From Latrodectus hesperus (Eukaryota > Arthropoda > Arachnida > Araneae > Theridiidae), in NCBI GenBank assembly GCA_037975125.1, contig CM075855.1:79793085-79857084 (forward strand): a DNA stretch of 64,000 nt, read 5' to 3'. A model generated the notes under the pieces. That model made no database searches, had not been told where the DNA came from, and saw nothing but the letters and a program-made list of their open reading frames with translations. Each line of letters opens with the position of its first letter. The stretch's first letter is position 1. Below, one piece after another: positions 10,748-24,800 of this stretch. The position numbers and the translations under genes are program-made.

Positions 10748-13700
10748 GTAGGAAATATTGATAGTCAAATTTAATTTTTAAAAATAGTTGCTATTACTTG
10801 ATATTCTATTCTAAAACTGTGTATCAATCATTGATGAAACTGAGTATAACAATATCTCGTGGTTAAAGTAGTCTCTCATGATGAAATTGTGCACACATAC
10901 TGTGCAATTCAACTTATTATGCCAAAAAGAATCTAATAAATCGCATAAAATGTAAATAATTTATTAAATACCACATCCTTTGTACAATGGTTTCCTGTTA
11001 TAGGGGCTTCATCTCCTGAGCATTTGAGTTCAGCAACAGTTAAATTAAAATTTTTACGAGTCCTTCACTTTATTTCATATTAAAATATTTGCATATATAT
11101 TTATCTGTTAATATTTTAATATGAAATACTTACTTTTTAATTTTAAAAATGTTTCTACTTAAATAAAATATAGAAAGATAGATGCAGCACACCTAGATGT
11201 GAAAAAAATTTCAACAAAAATCATTAATATTTTAAATAATGTTTTGTCAAGTTCAAATTAAATAAAAAAATCACAATTTTTTTTTCATTCTAATAAAATC
11301 TATGTCAGAGATAAAATTTTTGAACAGTGGCGATTTATCGGACTAGAAACCCTTCGATGGGTGTTAATTTCTCATGCGTGTAATTCATGTGTTAGTTATG
11401 CTTTTTTTATGAAGGTTTTGATTAAAAACAATAAAATTTAGAATCAGGATTATAATATAAGACTTCAAACAAAGTTTTCATTTCCAAATTTTAAATTTTA
11501 CAATAATTTTACATATTCTTTATTTTATTTCCCACTGAAGTATGGTTGGAAAGTTTTCTCTCAAATAAATTTCTAATTTCGTTATTCTGAAATTTTCATT
11601 GAATAGTAGTTACATGCTTAAAATCATTTTACAACTAAAAATATCATATGATCAATAATCCTTTATTTGTGCAGCATTTCTTAAGTAATTTTTCTACGAA
11701 TTAAATTTGCATTTTAACTGCGTTTTATACGAATACGTTCGGCTCATTTTAAATACAAAACAATAACATTAATTCCAGCTGTATGCGACAATGCTTACTT
11801 GATATCAGTAAAAGAATCAAGCTCTTGAACCTTAAAGGGTCGTATTGTTAATATTATTTTTAATATAGTTTTCTGTTTCTATTACATTTAATGCAGGGAT
11901 TTTTTTGTATACTAATATACATTAATTTGCAAATTGATATATAAATTTTCAACAATTACAACATGGTAATTGCAAACTTTAAGACATGCTCTTCTTTTAT
12001 TTGATGGAGAATTTTTCATGCAAAAAATTAATGTTAAAAATGTATATAAATGTTGCGGTTACTATATTATTTTAACTGCTCTGTTGTCCATTAACAATAA
12101 TGGCAGATAATTTTCACCCTTTCTCCGAGCGTTTCATTGAATACTTTCAAAATAATTAAATCATCCGCTTTGTAAGCAGGAATGTGTCCTTATGTAAACA
12201 TTATAGTCCTAATCAAAATATAAAAATCTTTATTGTTCATTTCCCAAAAATTTGGTGTCAAAGATAAAATATTTGTATTGATGTAAAATTTTCGCTTTTC
12301 ACGGTTAGCTTTCAATAATAAAAATGTAATGCATTTTTGTGTGTAAATAAAATTTATTTTATATTTCATAAGCCGTGTTCATTAATTTATTTATACTTTT
12401 TGGGAATGTTTTTGTTACTTTAAGTATTATTTCGTGTTTCGTTTAAATGCTTAAAACTTTTGAAAAAAATTAATCAAAATTATTTTTCAAAAGTTTTAAA
12501 TTTTTAATTTCCTTTATAAAAATTATTAAAACCCCTTAATTCATAAAAGTAAAAATTTATATTAAAAATATTTTTAATTTTACATCTCATCTTTGAAGGT
12601 TAATATAAATTGTTAATAGTAAAAAAATATTTCGTATAAATTTATGATAATATTGTATTTAAATGAATACATTATATGAATGAAAGCATAGAAAAAATTC
12701 TTGCTTTATTTAATTGTTCATATTTGGTTATTGTTTTAACTTACCGAACTAATACTTTTATGGTTTTCCAACTTGTAATTTTTAACCACTTGTACTCGAT
12801 ACTAAATCAAATAAAAATTCAGAGAAAAAATACAAATTAGACAGAATTCTAATAAATATTAGAAGTTGCACCATTTCTGTTCATAAGATTTGAAACTAAT
12901 TTATTATAATATAAAATATGAGAATAAAACATGGAAAATTATCTTTTCGAAAAACTATCTGAACAAAACCTTGATATCCAGAATTTCTTGAGCATTCTCA
13001 TTTGTGTATGAAAATAATTTTTAAATGCAGCGTACTATGTTGAGCTACTTGAAATAATTAGAACCAACCTTCACGCATAATAAAGAGTGTTGTTTCAAAT
13101 CATCTCTAAATGAATTTCTTTGGTGTTATTTTCAATATGTTAAGATTCATTATTCCTATTTCTTTATCAATTTATCTTTAGAGTGTACTCAGATGACAAT
13201 TGATGAATGGATCAAAACTACGTCTCCACCAGCATTGCTTCCTTATGAAGATACTAAAGGTGTAGTCCGCTTCTCCATGAAGCAATTGTTTTCGCTGGAC
13301 GACAAATTCCTGAAAGAAAAAGGCTTAAAGGCTGTTTTTCGTGGAATTCCTGCTAGAAAATGGGTGTATGAACTTCCAGGATATGAAAAAAATGTAACTG
13401 GAGCGCAAAGACTGATCACTGTGTATGCATATTGGTCGGGTAAGTTTAGACTTTAAGGAGGCTATCTTATAATTGATATAGCGCAGCTTGTCCATTTTTG
13501 GACCTTGCGCCATAAAACCCAACCAACCAACTTATAATTGATATTACAGATGATTTTATGATGCTACACACATAGTGTATTCAGAAATTTTTTTTATTTA
13601 AAAGTAACCGATGCTGCGAGGTTTGTTTTGTTTGTCGCTCAACGGTCATTTTTTGCACACGAGGGCTAATTAGACCGGGACCTACGGTTCAAAGCGGATT

Positions 13701-16700
13701 CCGAACCACTACAAATATCCATACCCAAGGTGGGATACGAATCCACGAACTGTTGAACCGAAAGCAAGAGCGCTAAAAATTCAGCTGCCAGCTCGGCCCG
13801 ATGCTGCGAGGATAAGCCTGTTAAATTTCTTCAAATGTGTTTCAGATAACTTTTGATGAGGTGGATAGGTTCTTAATCTCATTAAGAAATAATTAGTATC
13901 ATAAAGACTTGCAACAAAAATGAACGCACTTGTCATAACGTTTCCATCTATACCATCAAAAATGACTTTTAAGTTACTCGCAACAATCCCAGCTTTTAAA
14001 TTTTATAAGAAGATAAAATTCAAACTTTTTAGCTTAAAAAAGTTGCATTGAATCCATTACTCAGTTCCGAGATCTAGAAGTGTTTCTTAGTATCACCAGA
14101 ATTATCCTTCTAGTTTTAGAAATAATTGTTCCTCTTTCATGGTTTTTAGACTAAGTTCATTAATCAAGATCCAGAGTTGAGTAAACTATTTTTCTTTGTT
14201 TCCGCTTTGAAAGGCATTTTGACTCTTTCGCTCTTTTTTGGAAAAGTCTGGAATGAAGTCTTGCCAAACTAACTCATCATACTCTCATTTTGATTAAGAG
14301 TAAATTTTCATTACAGAACTGGATAGCTAATGAGATATTTATGGCATATCTTATGTGAGTGCGCTAATTTTTATTTACAATTTTAGTTGATATTTCTGGT
14401 TAGTAGTATCAAGGAAATAGTATCAGTGGTCGTGTGATCTCTTGTCTGAATGATTCCATTACAGTTCAACATTTTAAAGCAACTGCACACAAACGACATA
14501 GCCATTTCATATTTTGAAGCAATTGCTAATGATATCGATCTTTGTATCACTGATATAAAAATATTTACCACAAAACATCGAATAGAAATGATACAGTGGT
14601 ATTGATGAGATATATTTAGAAAAAAGTATTTGAATTCGTCATGGTTGGAATCTTATAAGAAGTTCCCTATTCTCGCCGTTTGATTAGTTGGAAAAATTTG
14701 CTTCTACTTTTATTTCCGCACTCCAACGTACATATTTGTGTAGAAAACGCACTCTAAAATATAGAAAATATTTTCAAATCAATGAATAACTAATAAATCA
14801 TTCTGCTTATATTTTCCACTATGACAGGCAATAACTAATAACATATGTTCTGTTACGTATATATTATTAACTAGAAATCCAACACCGTCAACTTTCAGGC
14901 AGCACATCTTCCAGTAGAAAGCAAGTAAGTGACTTTCAGGGAAAAATTGTAATTGGGAAAAAAAGAATAATTGCTATTTTTAAAACTAAATTACTATTTA
15001 CTCAGCTTTTTTCGAAACACTGTGCTTTACACCACGAAACGAGACCTCACATATAGCAGCTCAGCTAAAAACAAATAAATTGAGGTTCAACATAGTTAAA
15101 AAAAATTTCTTTAGCAGTGAAGTTATCACATATTCAAGTCAGGACACTTTCTATCCGCTTTTCAATATGTTTCCGAATGACAAATTATTGGGAAACCGTA
15201 ATCACTTTCGCTACAAAGGGTAAAAATTATATGTTTTAAAAGTTGAAAAAATTCTTAATTTTTTAATAAAAATTGTGGGATATAAACAGAGAGAGCTGTG
15301 ATGATGTACAAACTTTTATCTACTGCTAGTGGTTACACATTCATGACAAAGTGAAAAAAGGAAAAAAGTGTGTGTGTATATATATATGTATGTATATCCT
15401 TTTTGAAGAAAGCTACCTGAAACTGAACATCACATAAGCAAATTTGCCGACAATTCAAGTCAGCATTAATTATGGTTTACGGTAATAAAAAATTTTATTA
15501 TTTTTTTGTGTATGTGACAAACCGAAACAAAAAATATCTCAAATAATCAAACTATATTTCTGTTGAATAAAACTTCGATTTAAACATAAAAAAATGAAAT
15601 TCTACAGTTTAATGCCAAAAGTATATACATTTAAAAAACATATTTTAAATTCTAATTTAATAATGAACTGAAAATATACCAACATAATATTAAAGCAATG
15701 AAAATAGAAGAACTTACATCAGATACTTCTGTACATGGCATAGTAAAATAAATAATAAAAACCTAAATAAATTCTAGAAAAACATTTTTGATTTAAATTT
15801 CTGCTCAGTTTAAACTTGGAAACATTCATTTTTAGAGTTTGACGTATAAAAGCATATAGAGAGAGTTTACAGAATAATTTAATTCATAACTTCACAAAAT
15901 GTTCTAATTTAAAAAATAAAATCTTATGTATTACATTTGCTAAAATCAAATCAAATTAGGTGTATAATATTTATAAAATCTCTGTTTATTTTCTAAATTA
16001 CCTATTGATGAAGACGAGATTCTTTTCATAGGCGTTCCAAAATATTTCCTTTCTTTGATATATTCGCAACAGTGAAAATCAGTTTTCTGAAAAAAACACA
16101 AATCCAATAATTTTTCAAAAATCAAAAAAATAGTAATATTGTTATTAGAAAAAAAAAGAACAAAACAATTGTTTTGAAAATTTAAAAAGAAAGATATCAA
16201 ACCTCAGTTTTTTTTTTCCTACTACCAGCAATAATAGGTAGAAAACAATTTTAAGAAGAGATTAAGAACTTAAGCTTTTTTTATTGAATCGAGAAGTGTT
16301 CGGAGTGCTATTCAAATTAAAATTGCATCGCTTGAAGTAATTACATCGTTACATAAGCAACTTTCGAAGAAAATCAAGTTTAATTATGCTTCAAAATCAT
16401 TACAAAAGATCTAAGGAAAATTTCGAAATAAACATAGCTTTTAGTTAATCAGAGAAATCGACACACATTCCAATAAAAAATTTTTATCTCATTCTGTGCC
16501 ATCGTTTTAAACTTTACCCTGCACAATGCATGTATGAAATATAAAATTAGATTTTAAATATTTTTGAAAAATAAGCAATTAGTAAATATATTTCTTTAAC
16601 AAATAATACTATTAAGATTTGACAGCGAAGTGTTATTGCCACAATTCTCATAGTCATGAGATTTTTTCTTTCCTTATTCTTCAGATGGATCCTGGAATAC

Positions 16701-19700
16701 AAGTTCCAATGAAGATAATGTTCCTCTTGGATTCCTTGTAACAAAATTTCGCTACCAAAGGAATGTACCTGGCATGAAGCTGCATGAACAAGAAATTAAT
16801 GTATTTGGCTTTGTGCCAGATACGATAAATCAAAAATTATTTGAAGTACGTTTATAATTTATATCAACTTCCTGTATTAATTACATTTCAAAATATATTG
16901 ATGTTTCTTCTTCATCATATAAAATTGTGCTATACCTTTTATTTAATAACTGCGAAACACACTCTATGTTTCAACAAGATAATATGCGCGCGCGAACGTT
17001 TGCAAGTTGCCAGTATTATAATACCGGCAATATGAGGCTCTTCCTTTATACACATGTTCAGATGCTCCACTAGGTATGGCAAGTACACACACACACACGC
17101 GTTTTCTATATCTTTCTTCAACAGTATAGTTTTTATCAATGATTGGGGAGTGACTATTTCGTTACCATTCGCCAATCATTAACATTAAATTAGTAACTAA
17201 ATTAATGATAAACTAAGGTATAGGGTTGAAGCTGCATGGTTAATAAATTTTTATTTTAGAACTAATATACTGCTCGACACTGAAAATGTAAGACAAAGAA
17301 GGAGTTGCCAAAAAGTGACGAAATTCAGTAAATATAAGGAGAGACAGCATCGAACAATAACTGATCTGTATTTTGAAATGATGAGAATAATACAGAATGA
17401 GAACAGAGTCAAGTCAGTAAGTTAAAGGAACATCGTGGTCGACGATGCAAGAGGTAACAAGTCTAGGCACAGAGTCAATGAGTACGGATGGTGTCTTGAG
17501 TGATGCATCTCCATTCTCTGTCAACCATTTTCAAAGTGCGTCTTCTGAAGAAATCAGTGGCAGGGTGTGCAAATGGAGTTCAATCGTATCCCAAACGTGT
17601 TCCATTGGTGAGAAATCTGGCGAGCACGATGGCCGTTAGGACCAGCCTGTCTTTTTCAGTCCAATCACCATACCACTCGTAAACTCGTTTGTCTGCTGGA
17701 ACTGACTCATAGAAGATTGTCTGGCATCTTCTGCAATTACAGGCATCCTTTGCGACAAGAGCAAACTTTGAACGATTATTTTCCAAGCAGCCATAACGGA
17801 ACGAATATTGCCCACTGTGTCCGTTCCTCACCTTATATCTTATCCTACGAGTGCTGGAGAGCTGCGCATGTCACATCATTTGTATAACTCGGTAAGGTGC
17901 GTCTACCCTGAAATTTGCGTAATTTTTCTGTCCACTCCTACTTGGTGTTGCATTTTCAATGTCGGACAGTGTACAATGCTATACAAAAAATTTACAACAA
18001 ATTCCCTATCCGTTTAACTTTAAGGAAATTCATCTGCCATTTTACAGTTTCTTATAAAAAAATAAATTCTCCTAACGAAACATTTTTCTCGAATAGTTGA
18101 TAAAAAAATTTTTTACACGTTGTTTTGATGAATTGACGAAATGAGATTTGAAAAATCTCATTTCGCCCATTTAACAGACAGTTTTGACTGAATTCTTTTT
18201 TCGAAAAGCATTTCGTCACGTTTTGGTTTGTGATGAAGAGTAATGGTATCTTATATCCTTCATTTATTCTTTTAAACTACAGAGATACCTTCGATCCTTT
18301 ACTCCTTATTCCTTTAAACTAAAGGGATACCTTAGATCTTTTACTCCTTATTCTTTAAAACTTAAGTTGAAATTTTAAAATGTTTTCAAATAGTGAAATG
18401 CACTATACTATTAGTTGTAAGAAAAAAATATTATGAGAAGTTAGTGATACGATGACATTTTCTATTCAGTAAAAAAATTACAACTCAGCATTTCTTTGAA
18501 CTTGTTAATAAATATGATTATAAGTAACTGCTTTCAATTATTAAAATGCACCTAGTAATACAAAGAATTCTTTGAATTAGTATTCATTATTTAGAAGAAA
18601 GTAATAGAATATATTACAGAGTTTCTCACTTAGATAATTTAATATTTACATAACTTGAGATAAGGCACTAGTTTCATAAGCTGTTGACTAATCGTGGTTT
18701 CACTGTAATATATTTTCTGTTTGTTAAGTATGATTGTGTGAAAACTGTGTAAATGACGTTCATATCCTCTGTTAGAAACCATGATATCCATAGAGATCCT
18801 ACAATCCATTGTATAAGGAAAAATATTAATTAAAAGTTTCCCATTAATAATATAATCAGTAATAATGAGGAAATTAGTTCTGTAATTCTGCAACCCCTAT
18901 GCAATAAACGCCACATATTAAATGCAACCACATAAGTATGAATTTCACTAGAAACTCCAAAACTGAAGTATGAGGGCGCTACTGTTGGATAGTGACAGAA
19001 CAGTACTTTTTATCTTGAAAGAATCCGATCCCAACCATTATTGAACAGCCGGAGTTAAGCTTCTGATTTCTGTATCCATACCTGTTCGGTTGGTTACTTT
19101 GAAGTTTTCAGGGTTTCTTCCCTTGCAAAAGTGAGTTATGAATTGCTATTTATATTTATGAAAAGTCTTTTTGGAAATCATTTTAAGAAGTGGATATTAA
19201 ATTTTTTACAATTTTAGCCCATTAGGCTTAGCTTGTAAAATTCCTATAACATCAGCTTAAGAAGAAAAATACGAATTTGAAGACTTCAGTTATGGAATGA
19301 ATTCCTTGGATTAATTTAGAGACCAATGTTATTAGTTAAAATGATAAAGAAAATTACTTAAAAGTATTACGAACATTCTGAATAATTTAAATATCAATTA
19401 ATTAGTTAACTATAAAGGTGAATTAATGTAAATAAAATTCATTAAAAATAATACAAAAACAAGGAATACATTAAATATACCATGCATACTTTTCATGAAA
19501 TGAGTCAAAATGAGTTTTGTTAGCTTATAATTGCCTAATTAAATTTAACCATGTTTTCAGATTGTGATATTTTATTTCCATAATTTTATTAAGACTTATG
19601 AAATTAAGCACTTTTTGATTCGAATTATTCTTCTATTGTGTGTAATTTTTTTAATTTTTCTCTGAGAAATTCAGAAATTTAAAAATAAATCTGTTTCATC

Positions 19701-21804
19701 TGTTTTATTAATTTAAGTCTTTTTAATAATGAATTAAGATCTCATATCAATTTTTTTTATTTTTTAGCCTGTCCAAGGAGTAATTTGTGAAAACAAAGCC
19801 CAGACCATCAAGTTCCCAAATATTAACAATATACAGGCAATATCTCTTCATTCTGAAGTAGTCTTTCCGGATTATCAACAAATCAAATACGTTGATGTAA
19901 GTTCATTTCATATTGCTCTAATATATTAATTATTTTAAATGAGTTCTGTCTTGTCTTCCTAAGACTTCAAACAGATTCTTTTTTAAGTTCCCAGAAAAAT
20001 TTTTTACTACAATGAATATTTAAAATGGCAAATTTTCTTTTTGCTCAATGAGTTATTAACATTTTATAACGAAAACTTCCAAAATTGATTTTCAGAGCCA
20101 AACTTAACTTTAATAATTCTAATTTTTAATTATTTTTTATAAAATTTAACTGATGCTAGAATTATATTATAATATGAAAAATAAAATTATACGCAAATCA
20201 AAATAAATACTTCTTTTTGAAATTAGTGCATTGTCAAAATTGGACATTGTTCAAGATAAAGCCCTTAGATTTATTACTGGTTCAGTCATCTCGACCCGTA
20301 TCACCACTATGCAAATGTAGACTGTAGATGGGCTAACATCCACACCACTAGTTTATTCTGTCTTCTCTTGGTGAACATTTATTAAGAAAAAAAACACTTC
20401 TGATCTAATTATTGTCCCTTCTCAAATGAGACTCAAACTCAATCTTTTCTTGTTTATGTTCGTGGAATTTGCAAGTACCTTTGATACTTCCTATCACAGA
20501 CTTCCCATGAATTTAATTTTGGCCTGACAGTAAGCGAAATTCTTTTCAGATTAGCTGAGGTCTTTCATGCAGGCTGCTGTTCATGAGAGTTATTCAAATC
20601 AAGACTAGTTGATACATTGATGGTACACTATACACTGATGGATCTCCAACAGTTTCTTCTGGTATACAGTTGGTGCTAGTACATAATCTAGTGACTTCTA
20701 CAGTCTTAGGGAACTTTTTAGTGCCTGGTCGGACAATTTTGATGGTGAAATTTTTGCAATATTTATATGGCTCTTAGAGTTATTACTACTATTCCTAAGC
20801 AAAATATTGTCACCTGCTTCATCATCATTAGTAGATCATCAGCCTTCAATTAAAATCATTTCTTGATACGAATCTTACCCATTAACACTTGAATTCAAAT
20901 GTAAACAAATTTTGGACTTACTCTTTAGCAATGAAAGGAAGGTCGTCTTTCAGTGGATCCCTCCTATTGCGGAATTCATGGTAATGAAGAAACCGATAAG
21001 TTGGCCAAGGAGGCTTCGATGTTCCATCCACTTTGTCTCCCAATTCCTCTTCGAAATGTCAAGCGACTCCTCAAGGACAAAGAAAAAAAAAGAATGTATA
21101 TTCTTACAGGCTTAGGCGATGGTAAATCATTGACTTGTCTACTCGATGGCCAGAGCCCTACCCAACTTTCTTTCGACTCTGAGATGGAAGGAATGACGTG
21201 TTTTAGAGTTATCACCGGACATTATTGTCTGCAGGCCCATCTGCCCAAAATTAGCCTGGCCGACTTTCCTCTCTGTGATACTAGTAAATTATGGCGTAAC
21301 ATCTTTTTAGTTGCTCCTCCTTTCTTTATGATCGCTCTAAAGATGACTTTGGAAGTCCTTCCTTTTACAAGTTCTTTGGAATTATATTGGACAACAAGAT
21401 GCAATTACATCCGATAAAACTTTCATGGACGTTATTAAAAAACATTTTTGAAATTAGAAGTGTTTCTGATATTGGTTTATAATTAATGAAGCAAAGTTTA
21501 AATTATTAAATTAAGATATAGTTTTATTTAGATTTGAATTTAATATTTTAATTTCAGACATGGTTTGATCCTCGGAACAAACTTTTGCGCATGGACAGCG
21601 AAAGGATAAAAGAAGAAGTTCCAGAAATCAATTCTAATGAAAGGAAGTTTCAATCAGAAGTTGTGAATGGAAAAATGGGTACGTTCACTTATATGTATTA
21701 GTGTACTAGAAGAAGTCCTTTTTCATTCATTAAAAAAAAAAAATTATTAATAAAACAGAAATATAATTTTCATCTATAAAGTGAAATAATTTTGAAATAT
21801 AAAC

Positions 21805-21887
<83 letters not shown>

Positions 21888-24800
21888 TTTAGTTTTTGGA
21901 ACAGTTTTACTTCCCAATTTTTTTTTCATGATTATATGACCAATAACATTCTGTCACTTATATTCTTCATTAACTTTATGATACTTAATTTTGCATGAAA
22001 AACATTTCACATCAAGCCATTTTTGATAATTTTTTGTTGAAATTTGTTAGCAAATTATGACCGCTTTTTTTGTTAACAATATATTACAAGACTTATTTTA
22101 TTTTCTGAGGTAGCATATTGTATTCTAAAGTGATTATTACTCTCAATGAGTACATTAACTCCTTTAATTTTTTATTATTTTATGGAGTAATTTGTATAAT
22201 TATGTATATACATAACTCTGTGTAATATTCTTTAACTTCATTATTCCCTCTAAGACAATTCTCAAAACAAAGTTCTTTCTGAAAATTTATAAGTTCTTGA
22301 ATCTCATTTAGGGAGAACCAATACGTTATTTATTCAAATTTGTTTTTGAAATGTGGATTAAGCATAAACAAACATATTTAGAAACTTATAGACCAGCTAT
22401 ATATTTTTACTAATATATTAGTCATGTGCATTTATAATTATTTAGAATGAAGTTCAATGAATGATTACATTAAATGAAATTTCGAATGCATGCTATGTAA
22501 AGTATCTAAAAAAGTATGTGTAATACGAAATTTATAATTCTAAGTATATCCATTAAGAAACATAATATACAAACTTTTGAACAAATCATTTCTTTCAATG
22601 TGTCTTCTATTCATACACGGAAAAAAAATTTACTTCTAATTTTATTTATTAAATAAACGATGAAAGTATAATACCCAAACTTTTGCTGGCACAGGTGCCG
22701 TGTAATCCATGCGCCAAATTCTGAGATTGGCGATTTTTTGGCAGATTTTCTTATGTATCTGACAACCTTGTTTTTGTTATGTCATACATATGGAGGCCTA
22801 TAAGAATTATGCAGAAAATTCTATTTTGGTAACCCTGGTATTTACGTCATCGCGCACGTCACTATACGTCATATTATCAACATTTCTTCATTGCCAAAAA
22901 AATTCAGAATTTGGAATCATGGATTATACGGTACCTGTGCCCTTTTACTTAAATCACATCATTTTTTTTATGTGCATTCTATTCATTCTAACCACAAACT
23001 GAAAATACGTTGAAGTTTGTTTAGCAAAATGGAAACTTTCATGAAAATTAAATGCATCAATATTTACGTACATATGTCATGTTCCTTCAATAGTTATTGT
23101 TTTAAATATATAAATTTTAAATTGCGTGCTGCGGAATTTGGTATACAAACAGACTAAAAAGGCGGGAAATATTTCGAAATTATAAATACCTCCAAATAAG
23201 CTATGATACAGCTCTTTTAATTGTCGGTCAATATAGAAAGATTCTGCACCCTTTTTAATTACGACCATACTCTCTAAATAGTTTCGTTCCCTTAAAACAA
23301 AAATGTCTCCAATCTTTATAAGCTTGCAATAGTAAAAATTTATGATAAAGCATCTTTTAGAGCATTTAGAATCTTGGTAAAAGGTTAAACATAAGTAAAA
23401 ATGGAAAATTCGAAATCACATAAAATCATACCTTATAATAAAGAAGAAGTAAACGGAGCTGCTTATAAATAATATTAGGATTTATAGTGGAGTCTTTTTG
23501 TTGTTTTGTGCATTCAGCAATAAATCTACCCGATTTATTTAGTTTCAAACTTATTTTAATGTAAGCAATAAAATTTTTTTGTAATTTGACATTATTACAT
23601 TTATTTTATTCCAAATATACGTACTACTGTTTCATAACAACTGTTTTCTGTTGCCACTCATATAAAATCTTTTTCAATATGCAATTTAAAAAATGACGTC
23701 ATCAACAATTTATTATCGTTTTCAATTTAAATTAAATAATACCATTTTCAGTTTACATTCAATCTGGGATATAAAATCGCGTGTCTGTGGGATATAAATC
23801 GCTCTTTTAACTCAGGTAAATTAAAAACTCTTTATTGTTAACAGCTAAAATTGTCAATATAAAGTCAAATCAAGATCTATGAAATCAGAAAGCGAAATTT
23901 GTCCATTATTTTTGGAAGAATCAGATCTTGTGCCACGTGAATTTTATATCAATGATAAGTTAAAACTGACCACATGATAATATTTGTATCATGAATGCGA
24001 GAAGAAATAAAGGACGAAACATTACTCCAACATTTATCTAAATATGATAATGATAATTAGATAGAATTTTTACTCTACTCCAATGGGTATCTTTCTTACT
24101 TTCACTTGAAATATGTTATAACTTATTTTTTAAAAGCAACTCTAACTTCTTAGTACCTTCAGATTTAGAAAACATTTTTTATTGTACACATTTTTTACAA
24201 ATCTTTCAAACCTCAAAATTTCGTTCGTTATTATCTTCAATTAAAGTACATTATTATCCATTTCAAATCATGCTAACTATTCTAATTCAAATCATTACAA
24301 CAAAACATGATATTTTTTCTGTAAAAGATAATAAATACTAATTTTGCAACTTTGATAATTTAAACCAATGCCCATTTTTCATAACACATTTTCTTCCTCT
24401 TACAATAATATTATAGAGATTGAAATCTGAAATATTTTTACTGTAACTTTTTCTTCCTAATCCATAAAACATAATTAAATAAAACCTAATCACCAAAATG
24501 AACTTTAAAATGATTCAAATAGGAGTTTAATTTAATTATTTTGAAATTTCCTTTTGTCAATCTTTGTTTCAATCTTAAGTTCTTACGTGAAATTAAATTA
24601 TCAGCAAGCAAGAGATAAAGTTACATTTTATAATGTATTTTTAATAAATTGCAGGAGTTGTTTTCCGACGAGGGTTTTACAAAGGGAGAACCACCTGCAC
24701 CGTGAAACAAATCAAAGATTTTGATTTGGACGTCCAAAATCTGTTTAACTTTAAGATTGATTCAATTACATGGAATATAGGAAAGATGTTTGGACTGAAT

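Larger units (their letters stand above)
13440..16684. other. Intron B with two SINE insertions
   Basis: Contains the 51-bp SINE fragment at 13480-13530, the full SINE at 13622-13797, and a dispersed A/T-rich repeat at 15641-15730 that is also present near 45.87 kb. The rest is A/T-rich without recognisable coding sequence. Confidence 0.5.
16846..19767. other. Intron C with Tc1-like element
   Basis: Holds the Tc1-like deletion derivative at 17270-17971, a small palindrome at 18137-18165, and a short tandem repeat at 18264-18355. There is a CA run at 17089-17101. A slightly G/C-richer patch near 18960-19130 remains unexplained. Confidence 0.5.
21679..24654. other. Intron E with (AT)n array and MITE
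   Basis: Contains the AT array at 21808-21887 and the 254-bp inverted-repeat element at 22688-22941. Otherwise A/T-rich with no recognised coding sequence. Confidence 0.5.

Noticed and set aside
17580..17831. 83-codon minus-strand open frame as a gene
   Set aside because: It lies inside the Tc1-like element, and the adjacent frame carries the true SPDFSPMEHVWD transposase block, so this frame is out of phase.
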